Assembly: GCA_965198495.1 (NCBI GenBank) | Contig: CBDAPL010000002.1 | Coordinates: 124,001-188,000 of the forward strand | From: RH-AL1 sp965198495 | GTDB lineage: Bacteria; Pseudomonadota; Alphaproteobacteria; Rhizobiales; Beijerinckiaceae | Length of the DNA: 64,000 nt | Direction of reading: 5' to 3' | Shown here: piece by piece, positions 47,636-55,784 of the stretch | Numbering within the stretch: the stretch's first letter is position 1 | Layout: the number at the start of each line of letters is the position of its first letter | Notes under the pieces: model-generated | What the model was told of the DNA's origin: nothing | Databases searched by the model: none | Seen by the model: only the letters and a program-made list of their open reading frames with translations | Translations under genes and position numbers: made by a program

Positions 47636-48376
47636 ATGAGTAATGCCGGCGCGCGCGTCGCCATCGTCATTCCCGCGCTGAACGAGGCCGACACGCTGCC
47701 GCGCCTGTTGCGCCTGCTCTGCGTCCTCGATCCCGCCCCGGCGGAGATCATCGTCGTCGATGGCGGCAGTACCGACGGCACCGTCGCCATCGCGCGCGAC
47801 GCCGGAGTCCGGGTGATCACGCACGAGACGCGCGGGCGACCGGCGCAGATCAACAACGGCGTGGCGGCGGCGACGGCGCCCCTCGTCATGGTGCTGCACG
47901 CCGACACGCTGCCGCCCGACGACGCGATGGCGGTGGTTGCGTCCGTGCTCGCCGACCCCGCCGTGTCGCTCGCCGGCTTCACGGCGCTGATCGGCGGTGC
48001 GGAGACGATCCGCTGGGGGACCACGTTCCACAATTGGTTCAAGACCTGGTACGTGCCGCTGCTGTTTCGGCCGCACCTCTTCTTCAAGGGCGGGCGGCTG
48101 CTGTTCGGCGACCACGCGATGTTCTTCCGCCGCGCCGACTTCCTCGCCGTCGGCGGCTGCGACGAGAGCCTGACCGTCATGGAGGACGCCGACCTCTGCC
48201 TGCGGCTGGTCCGCCTCGGGCGCATCCGCCTCGTCAACCGGGTGGTGATCACTTCGGACCGCCGCGTCGCCGCCTGGGGCGGCCTCAAGGCCAACCTCAT
48301 CTATCTCTACGTCGGCACCCGCTGGGGCCTCGGCCTGCGCAAGCGTATCGAGCGCCACTACCCCGACGTCAGGTGA
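47636..48376 (+). CDS. TIGR04283-family GT2 glycosyltransferase (arsenosugar-associated)
   Basis: 246-aa GT2 enzyme. The nucleotide-sugar fold is shown by VAIVIPALNEADTLPRLLR, IIVVDGGSTDGTV, RGRPAQINNGVAAATAPLVMVLHADTLPP (the DxD-like region), GDHAMFFRR and VMEDADLCLRLVRLGR. The RGRPxQxNxG block is characteristic of TIGR04283, a family that co-occurs with arsM and radical SAM genes and is annotated as an arsenosugar biosynthesis glycosyltransferase. The ATG at 47636 has GGAG about 9 nt upstream; 47585 is an alternative. The stop overlaps the convergent SDR gene by 8 nt. Its position one gene from arsM supports the arsenosugar idea. Confidence 0.85.
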   Translation: MSNAGARVAIVIPALNEADTLPRLLRLLCVLDPAPAEIIVVDGGSTDGTVAIARDAGVRVITHETRGRPAQINNGVAAATAPLVMVLHADTLPPDDAMAVVASVLADPAVSLAGFTALIGGAETIRWGTTFHNWFKTWYVPLLFRPHLFFKGGRLLFGDHAMFFRRADFLAVGGCDESLTVMEDADLCLRLVRLGRIRLVNRVVITSDRRVAAWGGLKANLIYLYVGTRWGLGLRKRIERHYPDVR

Positions 48377-49451
48377 CGGCGGCAGCCGCCATGAGAGACG
48401 GGTCCCGGCGCAGGAACCCGGCGGCGCTGGCATGGTCGATCAAGCGCTTGACGAACGCCGCGTCGGTCGGCGGACAAACACGGCCGGACAGGGCCGCGAG
48501 GTTGCGCGTCGCGAAGCGGGGATCGCGAGTGAGATAGCTCGCGTAAAGCGAGAGGAAGTCGCCGTCGCGGCGAACCTTGGCGTCGGGCAATGCTTCAGCG
48601 ACCGGCGCGACGAGGCGCGGCGCGTGGAAGCCGGCGAACTCGAACCCGCAGAGCTCGGCCAACGGCACGGGATCGCCGGAGGCGAGGTGAAAGGCGCGGC
48701 CGGCGGATGCCTCGAACCGCTCGACGATATCGACGAGGCCGCCAACCACATGGTCGAGCGGCACGAGGTCGAGCGTCGCGCCCTCCGCGGCCGGCAGATC
48801 GCGGATGCGACCCTCGCCCACCAGCTTGAGCAGGCCGTAAATGTTGGAAAAGCGCGAGATCGCGCCGTCCGCCCAGCGCCCGACGACGATCGACGGACGG
48901 GCGATCGCGACCGCCAATCCGGAGGCGGTCACGAGATGCTCCGCCTCCGCCTTGCTGGTCTCGTAGCCATTGCGGAAGGCATCGCCCGGCGCGGCCTCGT
49001 CGATCGGCCCGGAGCGGGCGCCGCAGACGTAGGCGGTGCTGACGTGGACGAGGCGCGGCGGTGCCTTCGCGCCGGCGAGCCAATCGAGGAGGTTGCGCGT
49101 GCCGGCGACGTTCGTCGCCATCCTGCGGTCGTCCGCCCCGGCCAACGTCGTGTCGGCGGCGCAGTGGACGACGAGATCGAGCCGTTCGGCGAGCGGTCGT
49201 GCGGCAGCGCTTAGCCCCAGACCGGCTTGCCTGATATCACCCCGCACATTCGCGACGCGCCCCGCCATGAGTTCGCCGCCCTCGTAGTCGAGCGTCTCGA
49301 TCGCGACGCCGTCGCCGCGAAGAAGCGTCGTTGCCCGGTGGACCAGGCCGACGACCGCTTGACCACGTTCGGCGAGAGCGCCGCAGAGTTCGGCGCCGAT
49401 CAGCCCGGCGGCGCCCGTGACCATTATCGCCAGCGGCCGCTCGGCCCGCAT
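48369..49451 (-). CDS. Extended SDR / thioester-reductase-like NAD(P)-binding protein
   Basis: 360-aa Rossmann-fold protein. N-terminal cofactor motif VTGAAGLIGAELC, strand-4 region LVVHCAADTTLAG, catalytic YETSKAE with upstream Ser/Thr in LVHVSTAYVCG, and a substrate lid typical of NAD_binding_4 (male sterility/thioester reductase) proteins. The start ATG overlaps the arsM stop as TGATG, so it is translated from the arsM message. It could be a sugar epimerase/dehydratase or reduce an acyl or carboxyl intermediate; tight coupling to arsM suggests an organoarsenical substrate, which is inference. Confidence 0.8.
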   Translation of the reverse strand: MRAERPLAIMVTGAAGLIGAELCGALAERGQAVVGLVHRATTLLRGDGVAIETLDYEGGELMAGRVANVRGDIRQAGLGLSAAARPLAERLDLVVHCAADTTLAGADDRRMATNVAGTRNLLDWLAGAKAPPRLVHVSTAYVCGARSGPIDEAAPGDAFRNGYETSKAEAEHLVTASGLAVAIARPSIVVGRWADGAISRFSNIYGLLKLVGEGRIRDLPAAEGATLDLVPLDHVVGGLVDIVERFEASAGRAFHLASGDPVPLAELCGFEFAGFHAPRLVAPVAEALPDAKVRRDGDFLSLYASYLTRDPRFATRNLAALSGRVCPPTDAAFVKRLIDHASAAGFLRRDPSLMAAAAVT

Positions 49452-50509
49452 CAGCAGCAGGGCGAGGCTGTCGCCGTCGCCGACGCCGCATCGAACGGCA
49501 GGCCGCCGCCGCAGCCGGCGAAGATGCCGTAATGACGCGAGAAATCGCCGTAGAACTCGAAGGCCGGCGCGAAACGGGTGTCGGCCAGCATGCGCCAGGT
49601 GTTGCCGCAGACCGGGAAGACGCGGCCGGCCTCGATGGCGTGATGCTTGTCGAGCTGGAACACGTCGGCGCCCTGGACAGGAAAGCCGAGCGCCGCGGCG
49701 CCCTTGTAACGGACGGCCTGCCCGTAATCCTCGCACTCGGACTCGAGCCCCTCGAGCTTGAAAAGCCGCCACGTCGCCGAGAAGAACGAGGTGCCCGCGA
49801 CCTTGGCGGCGATCGTCTCGTCGGTGATGGCGAGCGGCCTGTCCTTGACGAGGCGCGGGTCGGCGAAACCGGAGGCCTTGGCGAGATCGCGGAAGTCGCC
49901 CCAGTAGAGCGCGCCGGCGAGACATTCGCCGTGCAGCACCGGGTCCGCCCTCCACGCGGCCGGCAGGCGCCGGTCCGCGTAGACGTCGGAAAAGTACATC
50001 TCGCCGCCTGGCCTCAGCAGCCGATGCGCGGCACGAAACACGGCGCCCTTGTCGGCGACGAGGTTGATGACGCAGTTCGAGACGATGACGTCGAACGAGC
50101 CGGTCTCGAGCCCGAGCGCGTCGAGCCGCTCGATGTCGCCTTCCCGGAACGAGACGTTGGAGAAGCCGAAGCGCTCGGCGTGCCAGGCGCGGTGTGCCTC
50201 GGCGACGGCGAGCTGCTGGGGCGTGGCATCGACGCCAACCACTTCGCCGCCCGCGCCGACCATCTGCGCCAGCATGTAGGCGTCCTGCCCCGACCCCGAG
50301 CCGAGATCGAGGATGCGCGCGCCGGCGATGAGGTCCGGCACGACGAGGCCGCAGCCGTAATAGCGCGCCTTCACATCGGGGTGGACGTTGGCGAGCGCGG
50401 CCTTGAACGCCGGCGATGGCGTCTCCAGCGTGCAGCACGCGTCGGTGCGCAGATCGGAAGAGCCTTGCAAAACATTGCCGTAGTAATCGCGGCTGTTCTC
50501 GATGTTCAT
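49451..50509 (-). CDS. arsM: Arsenite S-adenosylmethyltransferase ArsM
   Basis: 352-aa SAM-dependent methyltransferase that methylates trivalent arsenic. The four cysteines known from algal ArsM are all in context: DACCTLETP (Cys25/26), YYGCGL (Cys53), VSNCVINL (Cys146) and HGECLAGALYWGDF (Cys196). SAM motif I is ILDLGSGSGQDAY, and the RPGGEMYFSDVYADRRLP motif is typical. A longer C-terminal domain (about 230-352) holds more cysteines and ends in a Cys-Cys pair. The start overlaps the divergent FAD gene if that gene uses its ATG, leaving almost no intergenic DNA. Confidence 0.92.
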   Translation of the reverse strand: MNIENSRDYYGNVLQGSSDLRTDACCTLETPSPAFKAALANVHPDVKARYYGCGLVVPDLIAGARILDLGSGSGQDAYMLAQMVGAGGEVVGVDATPQQLAVAEAHRAWHAERFGFSNVSFREGDIERLDALGLETGSFDVIVSNCVINLVADKGAVFRAAHRLLRPGGEMYFSDVYADRRLPAAWRADPVLHGECLAGALYWGDFRDLAKASGFADPRLVKDRPLAITDETIAAKVAGTSFFSATWRLFKLEGLESECEDYGQAVRYKGAAALGFPVQGADVFQLDKHHAIEAGRVFPVCGNTWRMLADTRFAPAFEFYGDFSRHYGIFAGCGGGLPFDAASATATASPCC

Positions 50510-52004
50510 TCCGCCTCCGGGATCGGCTAATCCTCTAGCACGGATCGGCGGCTGCCGAAGCCGACGACGGGAGGGGCGCGTCGCATACACGCACGATATC
50601 GCCGTGGTCGGCGCCGGCTCGGCCGGCCTCACGGCGGCCGGCGGCCTCGCCAGGCTCGGCCTCGCCGTGGCGCTGATCGAGGCCAACCGGATGGGCGGCG
50701 AATGCCTCAACACCGGCTGCGTGCCCTCAAAGGCGCTGATCGCGGCGGCACGGCACGCGCAGGCCGTGCGCGACGCGCATCGCTTCGGCATCCACGCCGA
50801 GGCGCCGCGCGTCGACTGGGCCGGCGTGCGCGCCCATGTCGAGGGCGCGATCGCCGCCATCGCCCCGCACGACTCGGTCGAACGCTTCGCCGCCTGGGGC
50901 GTCGAGGTCGTGCGCGGTCATGCGCGTTTCATCGATCGGCGGACGCTCGACGTCGAAGGACGGCGCCTCAGCGCGCCGCGCATCGTCATCGCCACCGGCT
51001 CGCGGCCGCGCGTGCCATCCATCGGAGGGTTGTCCGACGTCCCGTTCCTCACCAACGAGACGGTCTTCGAGCTCGGCGAGCTGCCGCGCCGGCTGCTGAT
51101 CCTCGGCGGTGGTCCGATCGGCTGCGAGATGGCGCAGGCGTTCCGCCGCCTCGGCGCCGAGGTCGTGCTGATCGAGAACGGCCGGCTGCTGGCGAAGAGC
51201 GACCCGGAGGCCGCCGCACTCGTGGCGGCACGGATGCGCGCCGAGGGCGTCGAGATCCTGGAGGGCGCCGATGTGGCGCGGGCCGAAGGCGGGGCCGGGG
51301 CGACGCGCCTCCGCCTGGCCGATGGACGCGTGATCGAAGGCTGTCACCTCCTCGTCGCCGTCGGGCGCGCGGCGCGGGTCGACGATCTCGGCCTCGACTC
51401 GGCCGGGGTCACGGTCGGCGACGATGGCATCCATGTCGACAGGCGCCTGCGCACGAGCGCGCGCGGCATCTTCGCGATTGGCGATTGCCGCGCCGGCCCG
51501 CGCTTCACGCATGCCGCCGGCTACGAGGGCGCGCGAGTGGTGACGGCGCTCGGCTTCGGCATACCCGCCCCCGTAACCTACGCCGCCCTGCCGCGCGTGA
51601 CCTACACCGACCCGGAGCTCGCCGAAGTCGGCCAGACCGAAGCCGAGGCGCGCGCCGGCGCCAGCCGCGTCGAGGTCTCGCGCGAGGCGTTCGCCGACAA
51701 CGATCGCGCGGTGGCGGACGGCGACGCGACCGGCTTCTGCAAGGTGATCCGTCGCGACGGGCGCCTCGTCGGCGCCGCGATCGTCGGCGCGCGGGCCGGC
51801 GAGCTGCTCGCGCCGTGGATCCTGGCGATCGCCCGCGTCAAGCCGACGCTCTGGGCGCTGTCGGGCATCACCCTGCCCTATCCGACGCGCTCGGAGATCA
51901 CCAAGGCCGTCGCCTTCGCCGCCTACGAGGCGCACGTCTTCTCGCGACCGGCCCGCGCCTGGGCGGGCGCACTTGCCCGATTGCGCCGCTTGGCCAGCCG
52001 GTAG
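50502..52004 (+). CDS. FAD-dependent pyridine nucleotide-disulfide oxidoreductase (MerA/Lpd-like)
   Basis: Class I flavin disulfide reductase, about 475-500 aa. FAD motif VVGAGSAGLTAAGGLARLG, redox pair CLNTGCVPSK (Cys68, Cys73), NAD motif ILGGGPIGCEMAQAFRRLG and ARGIFAIGDC. The C-terminal dimerisation domain has TYTDPELAEVGQTEAEA but no extra N-terminal metal domain or C-terminal Cys-Cys, unlike MerA. The start is unclear: the only canonical in-frame codon is the ATG at 50502, while a strong GGGAGGGG site at 50569-50576 precedes a GTC (50580) where homology begins. It heads FAD-rSAM-aquaporin, divergent from arsM. Reduction of an arsenical or disulfide is possible. Confidence 0.85.
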   Translation: MFIPPPGSANPLARIGGCRSRRREGRVAYTHDIAVVGAGSAGLTAAGGLARLGLAVALIEANRMGGECLNTGCVPSKALIAAARHAQAVRDAHRFGIHAEAPRVDWAGVRAHVEGAIAAIAPHDSVERFAAWGVEVVRGHARFIDRRTLDVEGRRLSAPRIVIATGSRPRVPSIGGLSDVPFLTNETVFELGELPRRLLILGGGPIGCEMAQAFRRLGAEVVLIENGRLLAKSDPEAAALVAARMRAEGVEILEGADVARAEGGAGATRLRLADGRVIEGCHLLVAVGRAARVDDLGLDSAGVTVGDDGIHVDRRLRTSARGIFAIGDCRAGPRFTHAAGYEGARVVTALGFGIPAPVTYAALPRVTYTDPELAEVGQTEAEARAGASRVEVSREAFADNDRAVADGDATGFCKVIRRDGRLVGAAIVGARAGELLAPWILAIARVKPTLWALSGITLPYPTRSEITKAVAFAAYEAHVFSRPARAWAGALARLRRLASR

Positions 52005-52015
52005 ACAATCGGCCC

Positions 52016-53014
52016 ATGTCAGCGCGCCAGCCCAAGCCCGCCTTCAAGCCCGATCGCGCGACATCGCCGTTCGTCACCGCCGACGCGCCGCCGCTGCCAT
52101 CGGCGAAGTTCAGGGATCCCGCCGTCACCGCCGAGGGATCGCGCCGCGCACACATCGATCTTCAAGCGCTGGAGACCTTGTGGTTCAACACCGGCACGCT
52201 GTGCAATCTCGCCTGCGCGAACTGCTACGTCGAGAGTACGCCGCGCAACGACGCGCTGGTCTATCTCTCGGCGCGGGAGGTCGGCGCCTACCTCGACGAG
52301 ATCGAGAGGGCCGGCCTGCCGACCAGGACGATCGGCTTCACCGGCGGCGAGCCGTTCCTGAACCAGGAGCTCGTCGCCATGCTCGAAGAGGCGCTCGGGC
52401 GCGGTCACGACGCGCTCGTGCTCACCAACGCCATGCGCCCGATGCGCCTGCGCGAGGCGGCCCTGCTCGATCTGCGCGCCCGCCACGGCGCGCGGCTGCA
52501 ACTGCGCGTCAGCCTCGATCACCACACGCGCGAGATTCACGAAGCGGAACGCGGGTCCGGCACCTGGCGCCCGGCTTGCGACGGCCTCGTCTGGCTCGCG
52601 CGTCACGGCTTCGCCATCGCCGTCGCTGGCCGCCACCTCGCGGGCGAGACCGACGCGGCCGCCCGCGCGGGCTATGCCGGGCTGTTCGCCGAACTGGGCG
52701 TGGCGATCGACGCGGAAGATCCGAGGCGCCTCGTGCTCTTCCCCGAGATGGACCCGGCCGCCGACGTGCCGGAGATCACCGAGGCGTGCTGGGGCATCCT
52801 GGGCCTCGATCCCGAGCGGATCATGTGCGCCTCAAGCCGGATGATTGTGAAGCGCAAAGGGGCCGCACGACCGCACGTCGTCGCCTGCACCTTGGTGCCC
52901 TACGATCCGCGTTTCGATTTCGGCGAGACCTTGTCAGGCGCGCCGACGCGGGTGGCTCTCAATCACCCGAACTGCGCCCGCTTCTGCGTCCTCGGCGGCG
53001 CCAGCTGCGGCTGA
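52016..53014 (+). CDS. Radical SAM protein of the arsM neighbourhood, with C-terminal cysteines
   Basis: 332-aa radical SAM enzyme with the cluster motif CNLACANC (Cys63, Cys67, Cys70), GFTGGEPF for SAM binding and a TIM-barrel-like middle (LQLRVSLDHHTREIHE). Five further cysteines (271, 291, 320, 324, 331) end the protein, the last three as NCARFCVLGGASC, suggesting an auxiliary iron-sulfur cluster. It does not look like ArsS (TIGR04167), the usual arsenosugar radical SAM protein, nor like ArsL with its altered motif. The start is 11 bp after the FAD gene stop; the aquaporin follows closely. The reaction is unknown. Confidence 0.85.
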   Translation: MSARQPKPAFKPDRATSPFVTADAPPLPSAKFRDPAVTAEGSRRAHIDLQALETLWFNTGTLCNLACANCYVESTPRNDALVYLSAREVGAYLDEIERAGLPTRTIGFTGGEPFLNQELVAMLEEALGRGHDALVLTNAMRPMRLREAALLDLRARHGARLQLRVSLDHHTREIHEAERGSGTWRPACDGLVWLARHGFAIAVAGRHLAGETDAAARAGYAGLFAELGVAIDAEDPRRLVLFPEMDPAADVPEITEACWGILGLDPERIMCASSRMIVKRKGAARPHVVACTLVPYDPRFDFGETLSGAPTRVALNHPNCARFCVLGGASCG

Positions 53015-53033
53015 GCCGCCGAAAGTGACCAGC

Positions 53034-53768
53034 ATGTCGGGCGCCATGGAGGCCGAGGGGATAAGCGGCAGCCTCGAGCCGCCGCTGCACCCGTTCAGCA
53101 CCGCGCGCCGGCTCGTCGGCGAGGCGCTCGGCACGGCGCTGCTGCTGGCGGTGGTGGTCGGCTCCGGCATCATGGGCGAGCGGCTCTCCGGCGGTACCGT
53201 GGCGCTGGCGCTGCTCGGCAACACGCTGTCGACCGGCGCGGCGCTGGTCGTGCTCATCACCATCTTCGGCCCGCTCTCGGGCGCGCACTTCAACCCCGCC
53301 GTCACGATGGCCTTTGCGCTGAGACGCGAGATCGCGCCGCGGCTCGCCCTCGCCTATGCCGGCGTGCAGGTCGCCGGCGCGGTGGCCGGCGTCTACGTCG
53401 CCCACCTGATGTTCGCCGAGCCCGTCTTCCAGCTTTCGACGAAGCTTCGCGACGGCCCAGCGCAAATGTTCTCGGAGTTCGTCGCCGCCTTCGGCCTCAT
53501 CGGGACGATCCTCGGATGCCTGAAGTTCCGGGCGGCGTTCACGCCCGTCGCCGTCGGGCTCTACATCACCTCGGCCTATTGGTTCACCGCCTCGACGTCC
53601 TTCGCCAATCCGGCGGTGACGATCGCCCGCAGCCTGTCGAACACGTTCGCCGGCATCGCGCCCGGCTCCGCGCCCTGGTTCATCGTTGCCCAGTTCGCCG
53701 GAGCGGGGGCCGGCCTCGCCTTGTTCTCCTGGCTGCTGGTCGAGGAGCCGGCTCAGAGATCGAGATAG
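53034..53768 (+). CDS. MIP-family aquaporin/aquaglyceroporin (AqpS-like)
   Basis: 244-aa channel with six helices and both NPA boxes: GAHFNPAVTMAF and TSFANPAVTIARS. The short, compact form without the long GlpF loops resembles AqpS-type proteins, which in rhizobia pass arsenite or methylated arsenicals out of the cell. An N-terminal extension of about 25 residues precedes RRLVGEALGTALL. Location in the same run as the radical SAM gene supports an arsenical cargo. The start could also be GTG 53025 or ATG 53043. Its last 16 nt overlap the convergent xthA. Confidence 0.85.
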   Translation: MSGAMEAEGISGSLEPPLHPFSTARRLVGEALGTALLLAVVVGSGIMGERLSGGTVALALLGNTLSTGAALVVLITIFGPLSGAHFNPAVTMAFALRREIAPRLALAYAGVQVAGAVAGVYVAHLMFAEPVFQLSTKLRDGPAQMFSEFVAAFGLIGTILGCLKFRAAFTPVAVGLYITSAYWFTASTSFANPAVTIARSLSNTFAGIAPGSAPWFIVAQFAGAGAGLALFSWLLVEEPAQRSR

Positions 53769-54559
53769 GCGATCACCGGGACGTGGTCGGACGGGCGATC
53801 CCAGCCGCGCCCGTCCTTGAGGATCGTCATGCCGGCGAGATTGTCGCCGAGACCTTCGCTGACCCAGATGTGGTCGAGCCGGCGGCCCTTGTCGGCCTTC
53901 GCCCAGTCGGGCGAGCGATAGCTCCACCACGTGTAGCATTTCCGGTCCGCCGGAATGTAGCGGCGCAGCACGTCGACCCATGGTCCGGCGCCTTGCACGG
54001 CCGTGAACTTCTCGACCTCGACAGGCGTGTGGCTGACGACCTTCAGCAGCGCCTTGTGGCTCCAGACGTCCTGCTCGAGCGGCGCGACGTTGAGGTCGCC
54101 GACGAGGATCGCGTCGCGCCGGGCGATCCCCTCCTCGCGCATCCACGCCGCCATCTCGTCGAGGAAGCCGAGCTTGTGCGCGAACTTCGGGTTGATCGCG
54201 GGGTCGGGCTCGTCGCCGCCGGCCGGCACGTAGAAATTATGCACGACGACCGGTCGGCCGTTCGGCGTCAGCGTCACGGCGATGTGGCGCGCGTCGGCCT
54301 TGCCGCAGAAGCCACGCCGCTCGATCTGCGCGAAAGGCAGTCGCGAGGCGATGCAGACTCCGTGGTAGCCCTTCTGCCCGTTGATCGCGATATGCGCGTA
54401 GCCCGCCTGCTTGAAAGCGCCGAGCGGGAAGTCGGCGTCGCGGCACTTGGTCTCCTGGAGGCACACCACATCCGGCGCGTGCGCCTCGATCAGGCGCTCG
54501 ACCAGCCCGATGCGCAGGCGGACGGAGTTAATGTTCCAGGTCGCGAGGGAGAGTTTCAA
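53753..54559 (-). CDS. xthA: Exodeoxyribonuclease III
   Basis: 268-aa AP endonuclease/3'-exonuclease of base-excision repair. Motifs: WNINSVRLR, LQETKCRDADFP (metal Glu), GYHGVCI, GDLNVAP (catalytic Asp/Asn), WWSYR and the C-terminal RPSDHVPVIA with the catalytic His. Length and all active-site positions are as expected. It is convergent with the aquaporin gene with overlapping ends. Confidence 0.95.
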   Translation of the reverse strand: MKLSLATWNINSVRLRIGLVERLIEAHAPDVVCLQETKCRDADFPLGAFKQAGYAHIAINGQKGYHGVCIASRLPFAQIERRGFCGKADARHIAVTLTPNGRPVVVHNFYVPAGGDEPDPAINPKFAHKLGFLDEMAAWMREEGIARRDAILVGDLNVAPLEQDVWSHKALLKVVSHTPVEVEKFTAVQGAGPWVDVLRRYIPADRKCYTWWSYRSPDWAKADKGRRLDHIWVSEGLGDNLAGMTILKDGRGWDRPSDHVPVIAYLDL

Positions 54560-54590
54560 GTGTATGTCGCGCCGGGAGCTGGAGGGACCG

Positions 54591-54702
54591 CCTCGTGGTT
54601 CGAGACGCGCCCGCGGCGCTCCCCAGCATGAGGCTATCGAAGGGAGCGTTCCTCGGTCACCTCATGGCGAAGGGGCGCGGAGCGCCGTCTCGAACCACGA
54701 GG
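54591..54702. repeat. Pair of inverted REP-like palindromic elements
   Basis: CCTCGTGGTTCGAGACG (54591-54607) recurs inverted as CGTCTCGAACCACGAGG (54686-54702), a perfect 17-bp inverted repeat. The inner parts also match in inverted orientation: CATGAGG near 54628-54634 against CCTCATG near 54660-54666, and GC-rich GCGCTCC segments. It reads as two copies of one element of about 44 bp facing each other. Similar elements with GTCTCGAA cores are widespread in Rhizobiales. It fills the gap between xthA and the desaturase gene, both on the minus strand. Confidence 0.8.
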
Positions 54703-54719
54703 GCTCCTCAGCCCAAAAC

Positions 54720-55745
54720 CTACGACGACTGAGCGCCGATGGTCGAGGGGCTGCGGTCGACGCGCGAGTAGAGCGTGTAGCGCCGGTCGAAGATGAAGGT
54801 GAGGAACAGCTTGGTCCACGACTTGTGGGTCTTCAGCGTGTCGTAGAACTCCGGCGCGGCCGCGCGCAGCTTCGGCAGGCGGCGCCACGGGATGTCGGGG
54901 AAATCGTGGTGCTCGTTGTGGTAGCCGATGTTCAAGGCGACCGTATTGAGCGGCCCGTAATAGTCGAAGGTCTCCTGCTCGGGATCGAGCGTGAAATGCT
55001 CCTGGATCCAGCGCGCGCCGAGCGGGTGCAGGCCGACCGAGAACCAGAACGAGGCGAACAGATAGAGAAGGCCGTTGAGGCCGCAGAAGTAGGCGATCGC
55101 GGCGTCGAAGGCGAAGACGGCCGCGCCGTTGTAGATCGTCCAGCGGTTCTTCATCGGCACCGTGCCCTTGAGGCGCTCGAGCCGGGTAAGCTGGAACAAG
55201 GCGAAGAAGAACAGCCAGCCGGCCTTCATGTACCATCTGTTGCCGACGAGATCGGCCTCCCATCGGCTCGGCAGGTCGGCGTCGAAATCGTAGTCGCCGA
55301 GGTGGGAATGATGCTTCACGTGATAGCAGCGAAAGCCCATGCCGGTCGGCACCGTGTTGGGCAGATCGGCGAGGATGACGACGAGCTTGTTCAGGACGAC
55401 GTTCTTGAACACCAGGTTGTGCGTGCCGTCGTGGATGACGACGAACATCGCGTGGTTGGCGAAGGCGCCGATGCCCCAGCCAGCGAGCAGCGCCGCCCAC
55501 CAATAGCCGAGGCCGAGATGGCCGAGCGCGGCGGCCATCGCGACCTGCCCGAGCACGACGGCGAGGCAGACCGCGGCGGTCCAGCGGTCTCTGCCGATCA
55601 GCGCCTTCACGTCTGGGTGCGCCTTGAGGATCGCCATGCGGCGGATCGGATGCGGACGCTTCAGTTCGGCCGGAAAGAACGAGCGGCGGAACGCGGCCTG
55701 TTCCTTGACCCGACTGGTGCGGCCGAGATCGAGGACGTGGGTCAT
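54720..55745 (-). CDS. Sphingolipid delta-4 desaturase-like fatty acid desaturase
   Basis: 341-aa membrane desaturase. The three His boxes are HDGTH (105-109), HVKHH (142-146) and HNEHH (276-280). The N-terminal HPDVKALIGRD resembles the lipid-desaturase domain of DES1, and GLHPLGARWIQEH, DYYGPLN and GYHNEHHDFPDIP are very close to the eukaryotic dihydroceramide delta-4 desaturase pattern. Four or more helices are predicted. It is the third gene of a minus-strand run after the serine palmitoyltransferase-like and acyltransferase genes, which supports a sphingoid substrate. Activity is inferred from similarity and context. Confidence 0.85.
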   Translation of the reverse strand: MTHVLDLGRTSRVKEQAAFRRSFFPAELKRPHPIRRMAILKAHPDVKALIGRDRWTAAVCLAVVLGQVAMAAALGHLGLGYWWAALLAGWGIGAFANHAMFVVIHDGTHNLVFKNVVLNKLVVILADLPNTVPTGMGFRCYHVKHHSHLGDYDFDADLPSRWEADLVGNRWYMKAGWLFFFALFQLTRLERLKGTVPMKNRWTIYNGAAVFAFDAAIAYFCGLNGLLYLFASFWFSVGLHPLGARWIQEHFTLDPEQETFDYYGPLNTVALNIGYHNEHHDFPDIPWRRLPKLRAAAPEFYDTLKTHKSWTKLFLTFIFDRRYTLYSRVDRSPSTIGAQSS

Positions 55746-55784
55746 GGGTCATCCTGGACGAGAGTGCGTGAAGAGCGGCGCCGG

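Noticed and set aside
47250..48300. Minus-strand upstream extension of the fatty-acid-hydroxylase gene through the glycosyltransferase gene
   Set aside because: The extension is Ser/Arg-rich shadow sequence antisense to the TIGR04283 enzyme; family homology begins near the ATG at 47511.
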